Source of the DNA: Streptomyces sp. GESEQ-35
GTDB taxonomy: Bacteria; Actinomycetota; Actinomycetes; Streptomycetales; Streptomycetaceae
Length of the DNA stretch: 64,000 nt
Assembly (NCBI RefSeq): GCF_017948485.1
Contig: NZ_JAFFSX010000027.1
Location: 62,001 to 126,000 of the forward strand
Reading direction: 5' to 3'
This document shows positions 39,834 through 48,231 of the stretch, piece by piece. The notes below the pieces were generated by a model. The model had not been told where the DNA came from and ran no database searches. It worked only from the letters and a program-made list of their open reading frames with translations. Position 1 is the stretch's first letter, and the number at the start of each line of letters is the position of its first letter. The position numbers were made by a program, and so were the translations under genes.

Positions 39834-40619
39834 TCAGGGTCTGACCAGCAGGCGGAAGTCGAAGGCGTACCGGGACGCACGGTAGATGTGCGTCCCGTAC
39901 TCGACGGGCCGGCCCGTGTCGTCGTACGCCGTGCGCTCCATGGTGAGCAGGGCCGCGCCCTCCTTCTCGTCGAGGCGGGCGGCCTCGTCGGTACTGGCGT
40001 TGCGGGCACCGACGGTCTGCCGGGCGCTGTGCAGGGTGAGGCCGGCGGAGCGCAGGATACGGTACAGGCCGGTCGACTCGAGTCTCGCGGTGTCCAAGGG
40101 GAGCAGGTCCGCCGGCAGGTGGTTGCAGAGGAAGGCCACCGGCTGGCCGTGGGTGCGGCGCAGCCGCTCCAGGACGACGACCTCGGCGCCCTCCGCGAGG
40201 CCGAGGGCGGCCGCGACGTCCGCGGTCGCCTGCACCCGCTCGTTGCGCAGCACCTCCGTGGTGGGTCCCTGCCCGGCCTCCTCCAAGTCGTCGTAGAGAC
40301 TGCTGAGTTCGAGCGGCCGCTTGACCTGGCTGTGCACCACCTGTGTGCCCACCCCTCGGCGGCGGACCAGCAGGCCCTTGTCGACGAGGGACTGGATGGC
40401 CTGGCGGACGGTGGGCCGGGACAGGCCGAGGCGGGTGGACAGGTCGATCTCGTTGCCGAGCAGGTTGCCCGGCGCGAGGACTCCGTGCTCGATCGCCCCC
40501 TCCAGCTGCTGGGCGAGCTGGTAGTACAGCGGTACCGGACTGCCCCGGTCCAGGGCGAAGTCCACCGAGCCGAGCCCGGGGGCGGACCCGGCACGCGCGG
40601 AGTCACCGGTCTTCGGCAT
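39834..40619 (-). CDS. GntR/HutC-family regulator with UTRA domain
   Basis: The 261-residue protein has an N-terminal GntR winged helix (VPLYYQLAQQLEGAIEHGVLAPGNLLG, STRLGLSRPTVRQAIQSLVDKGLLVRRRGVGTQV) and a C-terminal UTRA effector domain (VVVLERLRRTHGQPVAFLCNHLP, YDDTGRPVEYGTHIYRASRYAFDFRLLV). HutC-type regulators usually sense a sugar or sugar phosphate. It overlaps the 3' end of the decayed iolC-like gene by 17 bases and shares its direction, and the ABC transporter gene is divergent. The palindrome at 41478-41495 is a plausible target. A role as inositol-catabolism repressor is inferred from the iolC remnant. Confidence 0.9.
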   Translation of the reverse strand: MPKTGDSARAGSAPGLGSVDFALDRGSPVPLYYQLAQQLEGAIEHGVLAPGNLLGNEIDLSTRLGLSRPTVRQAIQSLVDKGLLVRRRGVGTQVVHSQVKRPLELSSLYDDLEEAGQGPTTEVLRNERVQATADVAAALGLAEGAEVVVLERLRRTHGQPVAFLCNHLPADLLPLDTARLESTGLYRILRSAGLTLHSARQTVGARNASTDEAARLDEKEGAALLTMERTAYDDTGRPVEYGTHIYRASRYAFDFRLLVRP

Positions 40620-41373
40620 GGAACCCGGCTTCCTGTGCTGAACGGCCGGAAGAGGCATCGGAAGAGGCAGGGGAGTCGGCCGCGTACCGCACGGTCGTCG
40701 CCAGATCCCAGCCGGACAGCAGTCCGTGGCAGAGCGCCCCGCCGAACGCCCCGCCGGTGCCGTGGCCGTTGACCGACTCGACGGCGAGGGGAGGGACCTC
40801 GGCCGTGGTGCCGTCCTGGTGCATGGCGAGGACACCTGCGGCGCCCTGCTTGACCACCGCCAGCTCGACCCCCGCGTCGAGCAACGCCTGTGCGCACGCG
40901 CGCGGTTCGCGTACGCCGGTCGCGATCTCGCACTCGTCGAGGGTGCCGACCGCGACGTTCGCGTGCCGCAGTGCCTCGGCGTAGTACGGGCGGGCCTCCT
41001 CGGGGTCCGACCAGGACTCCGGCCGCCAGTCCAGGTCGAAGACGGTGGTGCCCGCCCTGCCACGGGCCTTGAACGCGGCGAGGACGGCGGATCGTCTGGG
41101 TTCGTGGCTCAGACCGGTGCCGGTGATCCAGAAGACGCGGGCCGCGCGGATGGCGAAACAGTCCATGTCGTAGGGATCGTCGCCGGTGCAGGTGAGCACG
41201 GCCGCGGAACGGCCCAGGAGGGCGGCGGCGACCGCGACATCCGCGGCGGTGTCTCCGAGGAATCCCCCGAAGGTCTCCGCGCGCGTCAGGGGTGCCCGGG
41301 ACTGGAGGGGGTAGAGATCAACTCCGATGCGGCCCATCGTGATGAGATCGAAGGGCTGGGCTGACTCGGCCAT
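40603..41373 (-). pseudogene. iolC: Degraded iolC-like PfkB kinase (5-dehydro-2-deoxygluconokinase remnant)
   Basis: The open frame codes for 256 residues with an IolC-like start (PFDLITMGRIGVDLYPLQSRAPL) and middle (IRAARVFWITGTGLS, TTVFDLDWRP, YYAEALRHANVAVGTLDECEIATGVREP, GVELAVVKQGAAGVLA). Intact IolC is about 320 residues. Here TGDDPYDMDCFAIRAARVFW shows that about 50 residues of the lid and substrate region are missing. The PfkB signature GAGD, whose Asp is the catalytic base, reads GTGG, and the first signature GGSATN reads GDTAAD. The C-terminus after RYAADSP no longer resembles the family. The frame is unbroken and has a good ribosome site (GAGGAG), so a new function cannot be excluded, but kinase activity is very unlikely. 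Confidence 0.75.
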
Positions 41374-41674
41374 ATGCGCTCCTCGTCGAGCTCTGCTGGG
41401 GGAAGCTGGTCCCAGGGGGCCTGCCGACTCTCACGGTTGTAAAGTGCAGAGGGCGTTGCTGTCAATGATTTGTTCTTACATTCGGACCTGAATGTGAAAT
41501 GATGTCCTAACAAAGTATTGACAGTGGGCGGGTCAAGGGATTGGATCCCGTCCCAGCAGACCAGCCGCGTTCGGCGGTGCAAGACCCGGACCCTGGGGGG
41601 GTTCGGGCTTCGGATCCCCGAGATCCGCCGCCTATTCCCGTCGTTCCCCCGTCGCACAGTGAGGTGCAGGACAG
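41374..41674. promoter_or_regulatory. Divergent control region between iolC remnant and ABC transporter
   Basis: A minus-strand promoter reads TTGACA (complement of 41460-41465), 17 bases, TTACAA (complement of 41437-41442). A plus-strand promoter reads TTGACA (41518-41523), 17 bases, TTGGAT (41541-41546). Between them lies the palindrome ACATTC-N6-GAATGT. The plus transcript would carry a leader of about 120 bases. Confidence 0.65.
41478..41495. promoter_or_regulatory. ACATTC-N6-GAATGT operator between divergent promoters
   Basis: This 18-base dyad has perfect 6-base arms and sits between the two TTGACA promoters. A wider, imperfect pair, CAATGATTTGTT (41463-41474) and AACAAAGTATTG (41509-41520), flanks it. 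Likely bound by the GntR regulator at 39834-40619. Confidence 0.6.
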
Positions 41675-42688
41675 ATGGACCGCTCTTCTCGCTTCCGCAG
41701 ATTCGCCCCCGTTGTGGCCGTCGCCGCGGCAGCTGCCCTGACCCTCGCAGGCTGCTCCAGCAGCTCCGGCGGCAAGAAGGCCGAGGAGAGCGCGGACGGC
41801 GCCTCCGCGGGCAAGGCCAACACGCCCCGGATGACGGTCGCCCTGGTAACCCACCAGGCGCCCGGTGACACCTTCTGGGACATCGTCCGCAAGGGTGCCG
41901 AGGCCGCCGCGGCCAAGGACAACATCAAGCTCATCTACTCCGCCGACCCGAACGCGGGCAACCAGGCCAGCCTGGTGCAGAACGCCATCGACCAGAAGGT
42001 CGACGGCATCGCGATCACGCTCGCCAAGCCGGACGCCCTGAAGGACGTCGTGGGCAAGGCGAAGGCGGCGAACATACCCGTCGTCGGCCTCAACTCCGGT
42101 GTGAGCGACTGGCAGAAGCTCGGCCTGATGGAGTTTTTCGGCCAGGACGAGACGGTGGCCGGTGAGGCACTCGGCAAGCGGCTGAACGAATCCGGCGCCA
42201 AGAAGGCCGTCTGTGTCATCCAGGAGCAGGGCAACATCGGCCTCACCCAGCGCTGTGACGGCGTCGAGAAGACGTTCTCGGGCACGGTGGAGACCCTGAA
42301 CGTCAACGGCACCGACATGCCGTCCGTGAAGTCGACGATCACCGCCAAGCTCAGCCAGGACAAGGCGATCGACTACGTCGTCGCGCTCGGCGCCCCGTTC
42401 GCGCTGACCGCCGCGCAGTCGGTGTCCGAGTCGGGCAGCGAGGCCAAGGTCGCCACGTTCGACCTCAACAAGGACCTGACCGGCGCTATCAGCAAGGGCA
42501 GCATCGAGTTCGCCGTCGACCAACAGCCCTACCTCCAGGGCTACTTGGCGATCGACTCGCTGTGGCTCTACAAGAACAACGGCAACTACATGGGCGGTGG
42601 CGAGCAGCCGGTGCTGACCGGTCCTGCCTTCGTCGACAAGAGCAACGTCGACGCCGTCGCCGAGTTTGCCGCGAAGGGCACTCGGTGA
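41675..42688 (+). CDS. Sugar ABC transporter substrate-binding lipoprotein (ribose/inositol type)
   Basis: The 337-residue protein has a lipoprotein signal with lipobox LAGC (C27), a Ser/Gly-rich linker and a type-I periplasmic-binding domain of the ribose-binding kind: TVALVTHQAPGDTFWDIVRKGAEAAA, NAIDQKVDGIAITLAKPDAL, IPVVGLNSGVSDW, EFAVDQQPYLQGYLAIDSLWLY. CUT2 transporters of this type import ribose, xylose, inositol and similar pentoses or polyols. With the iolC remnant and the inositol-dehydrogenase-like genes downstream, myo-inositol or a related polyol is the best guess. It is the first gene of the transporter operon. Confidence 0.92.
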   Translation: MDRSSRFRRFAPVVAVAAAAALTLAGCSSSSGGKKAEESADGASAGKANTPRMTVALVTHQAPGDTFWDIVRKGAEAAAAKDNIKLIYSADPNAGNQASLVQNAIDQKVDGIAITLAKPDALKDVVGKAKAANIPVVGLNSGVSDWQKLGLMEFFGQDETVAGEALGKRLNESGAKKAVCVIQEQGNIGLTQRCDGVEKTFSGTVETLNVNGTDMPSVKSTITAKLSQDKAIDYVVALGAPFALTAAQSVSESGSEAKVATFDLNKDLTGAISKGSIEFAVDQQPYLQGYLAIDSLWLYKNNGNYMGGGEQPVLTGPAFVDKSNVDAVAEFAAKGTR

Positions 42689-43767
42689 TGGGTATGACCC
42701 AGCATGCCGAGCCGGCGGTGACCACACCGCCGGCCCCCGGCCCCGGCAAGGAAACCGACGGGCGGACCACCGAACGGCCCCTGGCGCTGCGGCTGTTGGC
42801 CCGCCCCGAGGTCGGTGTCTTCCTCGGCGCCGTGGCCGTGTACGTCTTCTTCCTCATCTCGGCGCCGCCGGTGCGTGACGGCAGCTCGATGGCGAACATC
42901 CTCTACCAGTCGTCGACCATCGGGATCATGGCGCTGCCCGTGGCCCTGCTGATGATCGGCGGAGAGTTCGACCTGTCCGCCGGTGTCGCCGTGATCACCT
43001 CGGCGCTCACCGCGAGCATGCTCGCCTACCAGCTGAGCATGAACGTCTGGGTCGGCGTGATCGTGGCGCTGCTGGTCTCGCTGGCGGTCGGCTTCTTCAA
43101 CGGCTGGATGGTGGTCAAGACCGGTCTGCCCAGCTTCCTGGTCACCCTGGGCACCTTCCTGATCCTCCAGGGCGTCAACCTGGCGGTGACGAAGCTGGTC
43201 ACCGGCAACGTCGCGACCGATGACATCAGCAACATGGACGGCTTCGACCAGGCCAAGGCGATCTTCGCGTCGACCTTCGAGGTCGGCGGCGTCAATGTGA
43301 AGATCACCATCGTGTACTGGCTGGTCTTCGCGGCGATCGCCACCTGGGTCCTGCTCCGTACCAAGTACGGCAACTGGATCTTCTCGGTGGGCGGCAACAA
43401 GGACAGCGCGCGGGCCGTGGGTGTGCCCGTGACCTTCACGAAGATCTCGCTGTTCATGCTGGTCGGCTTCGGCGCCTGGTTCGTCGGCATGCACCAGCTG
43501 TTCTCCTTCAACACCGTGCAGTCCGGTGAGGGTGTCGGCCAGGAGCTGATCTACATCTCGGCGGCGGTGATCGGCGGCTGTCTGCTGACCGGCGGCGCCG
43601 GCAGTGCGATCGGCCCGGTCTTCGGCGCGTTCATGTTCGGCATGGTGCAGCAGGGCATCGTCTACGCCGGCTGGAACCCCGACTGGTTCAAGGCGTTCCT
43701 CGGCGTGATGCTGCTCGGCGCCGTCCTGATCAATCTGTGGGTCAGCCGTACGGCGACCAGGAGGTGA
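42688..43767 (+). CDS. CUT2-type sugar ABC transporter permease
   Basis: The 359-residue membrane protein has about 10 helices and the ribose-permease motif AVGVPVTFTKISLFMLVGFGAWFVGMHQLF together with MIGGEFDLSAGVAVITSALTAS, a close match to RbsC-type GGIDLSVG. The hydrophilic N-terminal 45 residues precede the first helix. ATG at 42688 overlaps the binding-protein stop by 1 base (TGATG), pointing to translational coupling. In-frame GTG 42685 and ATG 42694 are alternatives. Confidence 0.92.
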   Translation: MGMTQHAEPAVTTPPAPGPGKETDGRTTERPLALRLLARPEVGVFLGAVAVYVFFLISAPPVRDGSSMANILYQSSTIGIMALPVALLMIGGEFDLSAGVAVITSALTASMLAYQLSMNVWVGVIVALLVSLAVGFFNGWMVVKTGLPSFLVTLGTFLILQGVNLAVTKLVTGNVATDDISNMDGFDQAKAIFASTFEVGGVNVKITIVYWLVFAAIATWVLLRTKYGNWIFSVGGNKDSARAVGVPVTFTKISLFMLVGFGAWFVGMHQLFSFNTVQSGEGVGQELIYISAAVIGGCLLTGGAGSAIGPVFGAFMFGMVQQGIVYAGWNPDWFKAFLGVMLLGAVLINLWVSRTATRR

Positions 43768-43771
43768 CCCC

Positions 43772-44686
<915 letters not shown>

Positions 44687-44797
44687 CACGGCCCCTGCCT
44701 TGGATGCGGTCCCGCGGCGCCTGACCACGGGGAAAGATCCTTGTTAGACAGAGCGTCATATTACTGAAGCGTAATAATCCGAGGTATACCGCGAGTA

Positions 44798-44811
44798 ACT
44801 TACGCGTGAGT
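44798..44811. promoter_or_regulatory. ACTTACGCGTGAGT dyad upstream of the lipase gene
   Basis: A 14-base palindrome with one mismatched pair (extended TA at both ends) lies in an AT-richer stretch about 140 bases before the lipase start. A second small dyad, ATTAC-N6-GTAAT, lies about 30 bases upstream. These look like TetR-type operators of a lipid-related regulon; no regulator gene is adjacent. Confidence 0.4.
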
Positions 44812-44945
44812 AGGGTCGCGGCAATCCATTGTGGAGCGGTCCGAGAACGCCGTGGGACGACGTGCGTGCTCGACTCCACCCTGCCCGGTCTCGCCCCACG
44901 AGGCCGGGCAGGCCGCTCCGCATTCCTCTCCCCAGGAGGAGCCGC

Positions 44946-46271
44946 ATGTCTCTCGGAAGACGCCTGCTCATAGCGGTGTCCACCGCCGCCTGCCTCGGCG
45001 CCCAGGCCCTGCCTGCCGCCGCGGCGACGGAATCGGATGCCGAAGTGGTGTCCCGCGGTGTCACGATCCCCGCGTTCTACAACCCGCCGGCCGCACTGCC
45101 GACGGCCAATGGCGCGCTGATCCGCAGTGAGCCGCTGCACCTCGCCCTGAGCCTGCCCGGCCTGAACGGACGGCTGCCGGGCGAGGCGACCCGTCTGATG
45201 TACAAGTCCACCGACTCCAACGGCCGACCGGTGGCTGTCACCGGCGCCTACATCGAACCAGCTGCCACCTGGAAGGGCTCCGGTCCGCGGCCGCTCGTCG
45301 CGGTGGCACCCGGCACCATGGGGCAGGGCGATCAGTGCGCGGCCTCCATGGGCCTGGAACACCCGCTGAGCCTCAACGGCCGGACGGTGTCCGTCGGTTA
45401 CGAGAATCTGGCGATCTACCGGCTCCTCGCCAAGGGCGTCGCGGTCGTCGTCACCGACTACGCCGGCCTCGGTGCGACGGACCGGCTGCACAGCTACGTC
45501 AACCGCGTCGACGAGGCGCACGCGGTACTGGACGCCGTCCGCGCCGCCCGCACCCTTGCCGGAGCGTCGGTCAGCGCCGGGTCGAGAGTGGGCCTGTTCG
45601 GCTACAGCCAGGGCGGCGGCGCCTCGGCCGCGGCAGCCGAGCTCCAGCCCACGTACGCCCCGGAGTTGACGCTTGCGGGCACCTACGCGGGCGCCCCGCC
45701 GGCCGACCTGAACGTGGTCACGGAGGCCATCGACGGCAGCGACCTGGCCGGGGCCCTGGGCTGGTCGCTCAACGGCTTCCTCCAGTCGGACCCGTCCCTG
45801 CGGCCGATCGCCGACGCGCACCTCAACGACAAGGGCAAGGCCGCACTCAAGGACCTGTCGACGATGTGCGTCGGCGACGCGCTCTTCGGATACGCCTTCG
45901 CCAACAGCACGAAGTGGACCAAGGACGGCCGGTCCATCACCGAAATCATCCGGTCCGAGCCCAAGGTCCAGGCCTTCCTCGACGAACAGCGCATCGGCAC
46001 GTCGAAGCCGACGAGCCCGGTCCGCCTGGCCACCGGCACCGCGGACAACCTCGTCCCGCACGGACAGGCACGCGATCTCGCCGCCGCATGGTGCAAGAAG
46101 GGAGTCGACCTCACCTACAAGGCGGTGATCCTGCCCGGCCTCGGCGACGCCCTGCTCAACCACTTCGCACCCCTGCTCGCCGACCAGGGCTCCGCGATCT
46201 CGTGGCTGACCGACCGCCTCGCGGGCGAGCCGGCGAAGTCCAACTGCCGGAGCATGCCCGTACAGCCGTGA
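44946..46271 (+). CDS. Secreted lipase, LIP family
   Basis: The 441-residue protein has a Sec-type signal peptide (GRRLLIAVSTAACLGAQALPAAAA). It is an alpha/beta hydrolase of the secretory lipase family: VAVAPGTMGQGDQCAAS near the oxyanion region, VVVTDYAGLG, nucleophile S221 in GYSQGGGA, acid D367 in TGTADNLVPHGQ and base H406 in GDALLNHFAPLL. C131 and other cysteines suit disulfides outside the cell. Such enzymes hydrolyse triacylglycerols or other esters. It stands alone with its own upstream control region and ends at a shared terminator. Confidence 0.88.
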   Translation: MSLGRRLLIAVSTAACLGAQALPAAAATESDAEVVSRGVTIPAFYNPPAALPTANGALIRSEPLHLALSLPGLNGRLPGEATRLMYKSTDSNGRPVAVTGAYIEPAATWKGSGPRPLVAVAPGTMGQGDQCAASMGLEHPLSLNGRTVSVGYENLAIYRLLAKGVAVVVTDYAGLGATDRLHSYVNRVDEAHAVLDAVRAARTLAGASVSAGSRVGLFGYSQGGGASAAAAELQPTYAPELTLAGTYAGAPPADLNVVTEAIDGSDLAGALGWSLNGFLQSDPSLRPIADAHLNDKGKAALKDLSTMCVGDALFGYAFANSTKWTKDGRSITEIIRSEPKVQAFLDEQRIGTSKPTSPVRLATGTADNLVPHGQARDLAAAWCKKGVDLTYKAVILPGLGDALLNHFAPLLADQGSAISWLTDRLAGEPAKSNCRSMPVQP

Positions 46272-46276
46272 AAACA

Positions 46277-46303
46277 GGGCTCGGCGGTCCGGCCGCCGAG
46301 CCC
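46277..46303. terminator. Bidirectional hairpin terminator between lipase and dehydrogenase genes
   Basis: GGGCTCGGCGG and CCGCCGAGCCC form a perfect 11-bp stem with a 5-base loop. A run of A precedes it on the plus strand, which gives the minus-strand transcript a U-rich end. Confidence 0.8.
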
Positions 46304-46314
46304 CATGGCGTACG

Positions 46315-47319
46315 TCAGACCGAGCGCACTTCCTCGATCGTCACCGGCCGGTGCTCGTGCACCGACAGCGTGCACGCGTCCGCGATCCAGCCCGCCTCCA
46401 GCGCGTCCGCCACCGTGCACGGCGAGGGCCGGGTACCGGCCACGACCTCGGTGAACGCGGTGAGTTCGGCGCGGTAGGCCGCGGTGAAGCGGTCCATGAA
46501 GAAGTCGTGCGGGGGGCCGGCCGGGAAGGTCACCCCGGGCTCGACCGAGCGCAGCGGCAGCTTGTCCTCCAGGCCGACGGCGATGGAGTCCTGGAAGCCG
46601 TGGATCTCCATGCGGACGTCGTAACCCCGGGCGTTGTGGCGGGAGTTGGAGACCACGGCGATCGTGCCGTCGTCGAGGGTGAGGATCGCGCCGGTGGTGT
46701 CCGCGTCCCCCGCCTCCTTGATGTAGTCGGCGCCCCGGTTGCCGCCGACCGCGTACACCTCGGTCACCTCGCGGCCGGTCACCCAGCGGATGATGTCGAA
46801 GTCGTGCACCGAGCAGTCGCGGAAGATGCCTCCGGAGGCGGCGATGTAGGCGGCCGGCGGCGGCGCCGGGTCGAGCGTGGTCGACCGTACGGTGTGCAGC
46901 TTGCCCAGCTCACCGCTCCGCACGGCGGCACGCGCGGCGACGAACCCGGCGTCGAAGCGCCGGTTGTAGCCGATCTGGATCGGTACGTCGCTGCCCTCGA
47001 CGGCCTTGAGTACCTCGACGCCCTCGGCCATGGTTCTGGCGACGGGCTTCTCGCAGAAGACGGGGATGCCGGCCTCGACGGCGGCGAGGATCAGGCCCGG
47101 GTGGGCGTCGGTCGCAGCGGCGATCACCACCCCGTCGATCCCCGCGGCCAGCACGGCCTCGGGCGAGTCCGCGACCTCGCCGCCGAACTTCCCGGCGGCG
47201 GCCTTGGCCGCGTCCGCGAACGGATCGGCCAGGACGAGCGACTCGACCACGCCGAGTCCGGAGAGAGTCTCGGCGTGGAAAGCACCGATACGGCCGAGGC
47301 CGAGAATTCCGATACGCAT
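46315..47319 (-). CDS. iolG: Gfo/Idh/MocA-family dehydrogenase, inositol 2-dehydrogenase-like
   Basis: The 334-residue protein has the NAD-binding motif RIGILGLGRIGAFHAETLSGL, the EKPVA motif carrying the active-site Lys (FCEKPVARTM) and the SVHDFDIIRWVTG region with Asp and His as in inositol dehydrogenase. RSTTLDPAPPPAAYIAASGGIFRDC is also close to IolG. It would oxidise myo- or another inositol to a ketose with NAD. It follows the SDR gene on the same strand across a 119-base gap holding a dispersed repeat, and lies 1.6 kb from the polyol-type ABC transporter. Confidence 0.85.
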   Translation of the reverse strand: MRIGILGLGRIGAFHAETLSGLGVVESLVLADPFADAAKAAAGKFGGEVADSPEAVLAAGIDGVVIAAATDAHPGLILAAVEAGIPVFCEKPVARTMAEGVEVLKAVEGSDVPIQIGYNRRFDAGFVAARAAVRSGELGKLHTVRSTTLDPAPPPAAYIAASGGIFRDCSVHDFDIIRWVTGREVTEVYAVGGNRGADYIKEAGDADTTGAILTLDDGTIAVVSNSRHNARGYDVRMEIHGFQDSIAVGLEDKLPLRSVEPGVTFPAGPPHDFFMDRFTAAYRAELTAFTEVVAGTRPSPCTVADALEAGWIADACTLSVHEHRPVTIEEVRSV

Positions 47320-47358
47320 GGGGTGTTGCTCCTTGAGATTGATACAGAGGGTGGTACA

Positions 47359-47395
47359 GCGCCCCGTAGGGGCGCGGGGAACTGCGCGACCAGCC
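47359..47395 (-). repeat. Dispersed intergenic repeat, copy 2 (full, with stem)
   Basis: GCGCCCC-GTA-GGGGCGC forms a 7-bp hairpin, followed by GGGAACTGCGCGACCAGCC. In the other orientation the same sequence occurs at 38571-38608 and 56931-56960. It lies between the SDR and iolG-like genes, where it may affect read-through. Confidence 0.82.
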
Positions 47396-47438
47396 ACAAC
47401 GGCGCAGCACACGACCGACGACATGGCGAGGCAATTCC

Positions 47439-48215
47439 TTAGTCGAGACCGCCCAGCACGTTCTGGTCCCAGTCGATCACGGACCCGGTGACCACCCCGG
47501 ACCGCTCCGACAGCAGGAACACCACGAACTCCGCGATCTCGTCCGGCTGGCCCAACTTGCCCATCGGCACCTTCGCGGCGGCCCGCTCACGCCAGTCGTC
47601 CCCCGCGCCGTGGAACGTCTTCTGCGTCGCGTCCTCGCCCTCCGTCGCGGTCCAGCCGATGTTCAGGCCGTTGATCCGGATCCGGTCCCAGCGGTGGGCG
47701 TGCGCGGCGTTGCGGGTCAGGCCGATGAGCCCGGCCTTGGCGGCGACGTACGGTGCCAGGAACGGCTGTCCGCCGTGTGCCGAGGACGTGATGATGTTGA
47801 CGATCGTGCCGGGCGCCTGGCGTTCCACCATGTCCGCGACGGCGGCCTGCATGGTGAAGAAGGGCGCCCTGAGGTTGATCGCGATGTGCGCGTCGAAGAG
47901 CTCGGGGGTGGTGTCCAGCAGCGTGCCCCGCGAGGTCAGCCCGGCCGAGTTGACCAGGCAGTCGATCCGGCCGTACGCCGCGACGACGTCGCCGACCGCC
48001 GTCCTCGCCTGCTCGGCGTCCGACAGGTCGACCCGGATGAACATGGCCTTTCCGCCGGCGGCCGTCAGCTCGGTCACCAGCCCCTGGCCGGGGCCCGGAC
48101 GCCGGCCGGTGACGGCCACGACCGCTCCCTCGCGGACCGCGGCCCGGGCGACGGCGGCGCCGACACCCTGGCTGCCCCCGCCCACCAGGACGACCTTGTC
48201 GTCGAGAAGTCCCAT
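47439..48215 (-). CDS. SDR-family oxidoreductase
   Basis: The 258-residue protein has VVLVGGGSQGVGAAVARAAV (cofactor site), VNSAGLTSRG, active-site Ser in NIITSSAHGG, and YVAAK with catalytic Tyr and Lys. The C-terminal ERSGVVTGSVIDWDQNVLGG is as expected for classical SDRs. It probably oxidises a sugar or polyol alcohol after the neighbouring dioxygenase or dehydrogenase. It starts 16 bases after the PhyH gene stop, in the same transcription unit. VGGG in place of TGGG/TGAS in the glycine motif is a minor deviation. Confidence 0.9.
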   Translation of the reverse strand: MGLLDDKVVLVGGGSQGVGAAVARAAVREGAVVAVTGRRPGPGQGLVTELTAAGGKAMFIRVDLSDAEQARTAVGDVVAAYGRIDCLVNSAGLTSRGTLLDTTPELFDAHIAINLRAPFFTMQAAVADMVERQAPGTIVNIITSSAHGGQPFLAPYVAAKAGLIGLTRNAAHAHRWDRIRINGLNIGWTATEGEDATQKTFHGAGDDWRERAAAKVPMGKLGQPDEIAEFVVFLLSERSGVVTGSVIDWDQNVLGGLD

Positions 48216-48231
48216 GTCTTGTAGGTCCCTT

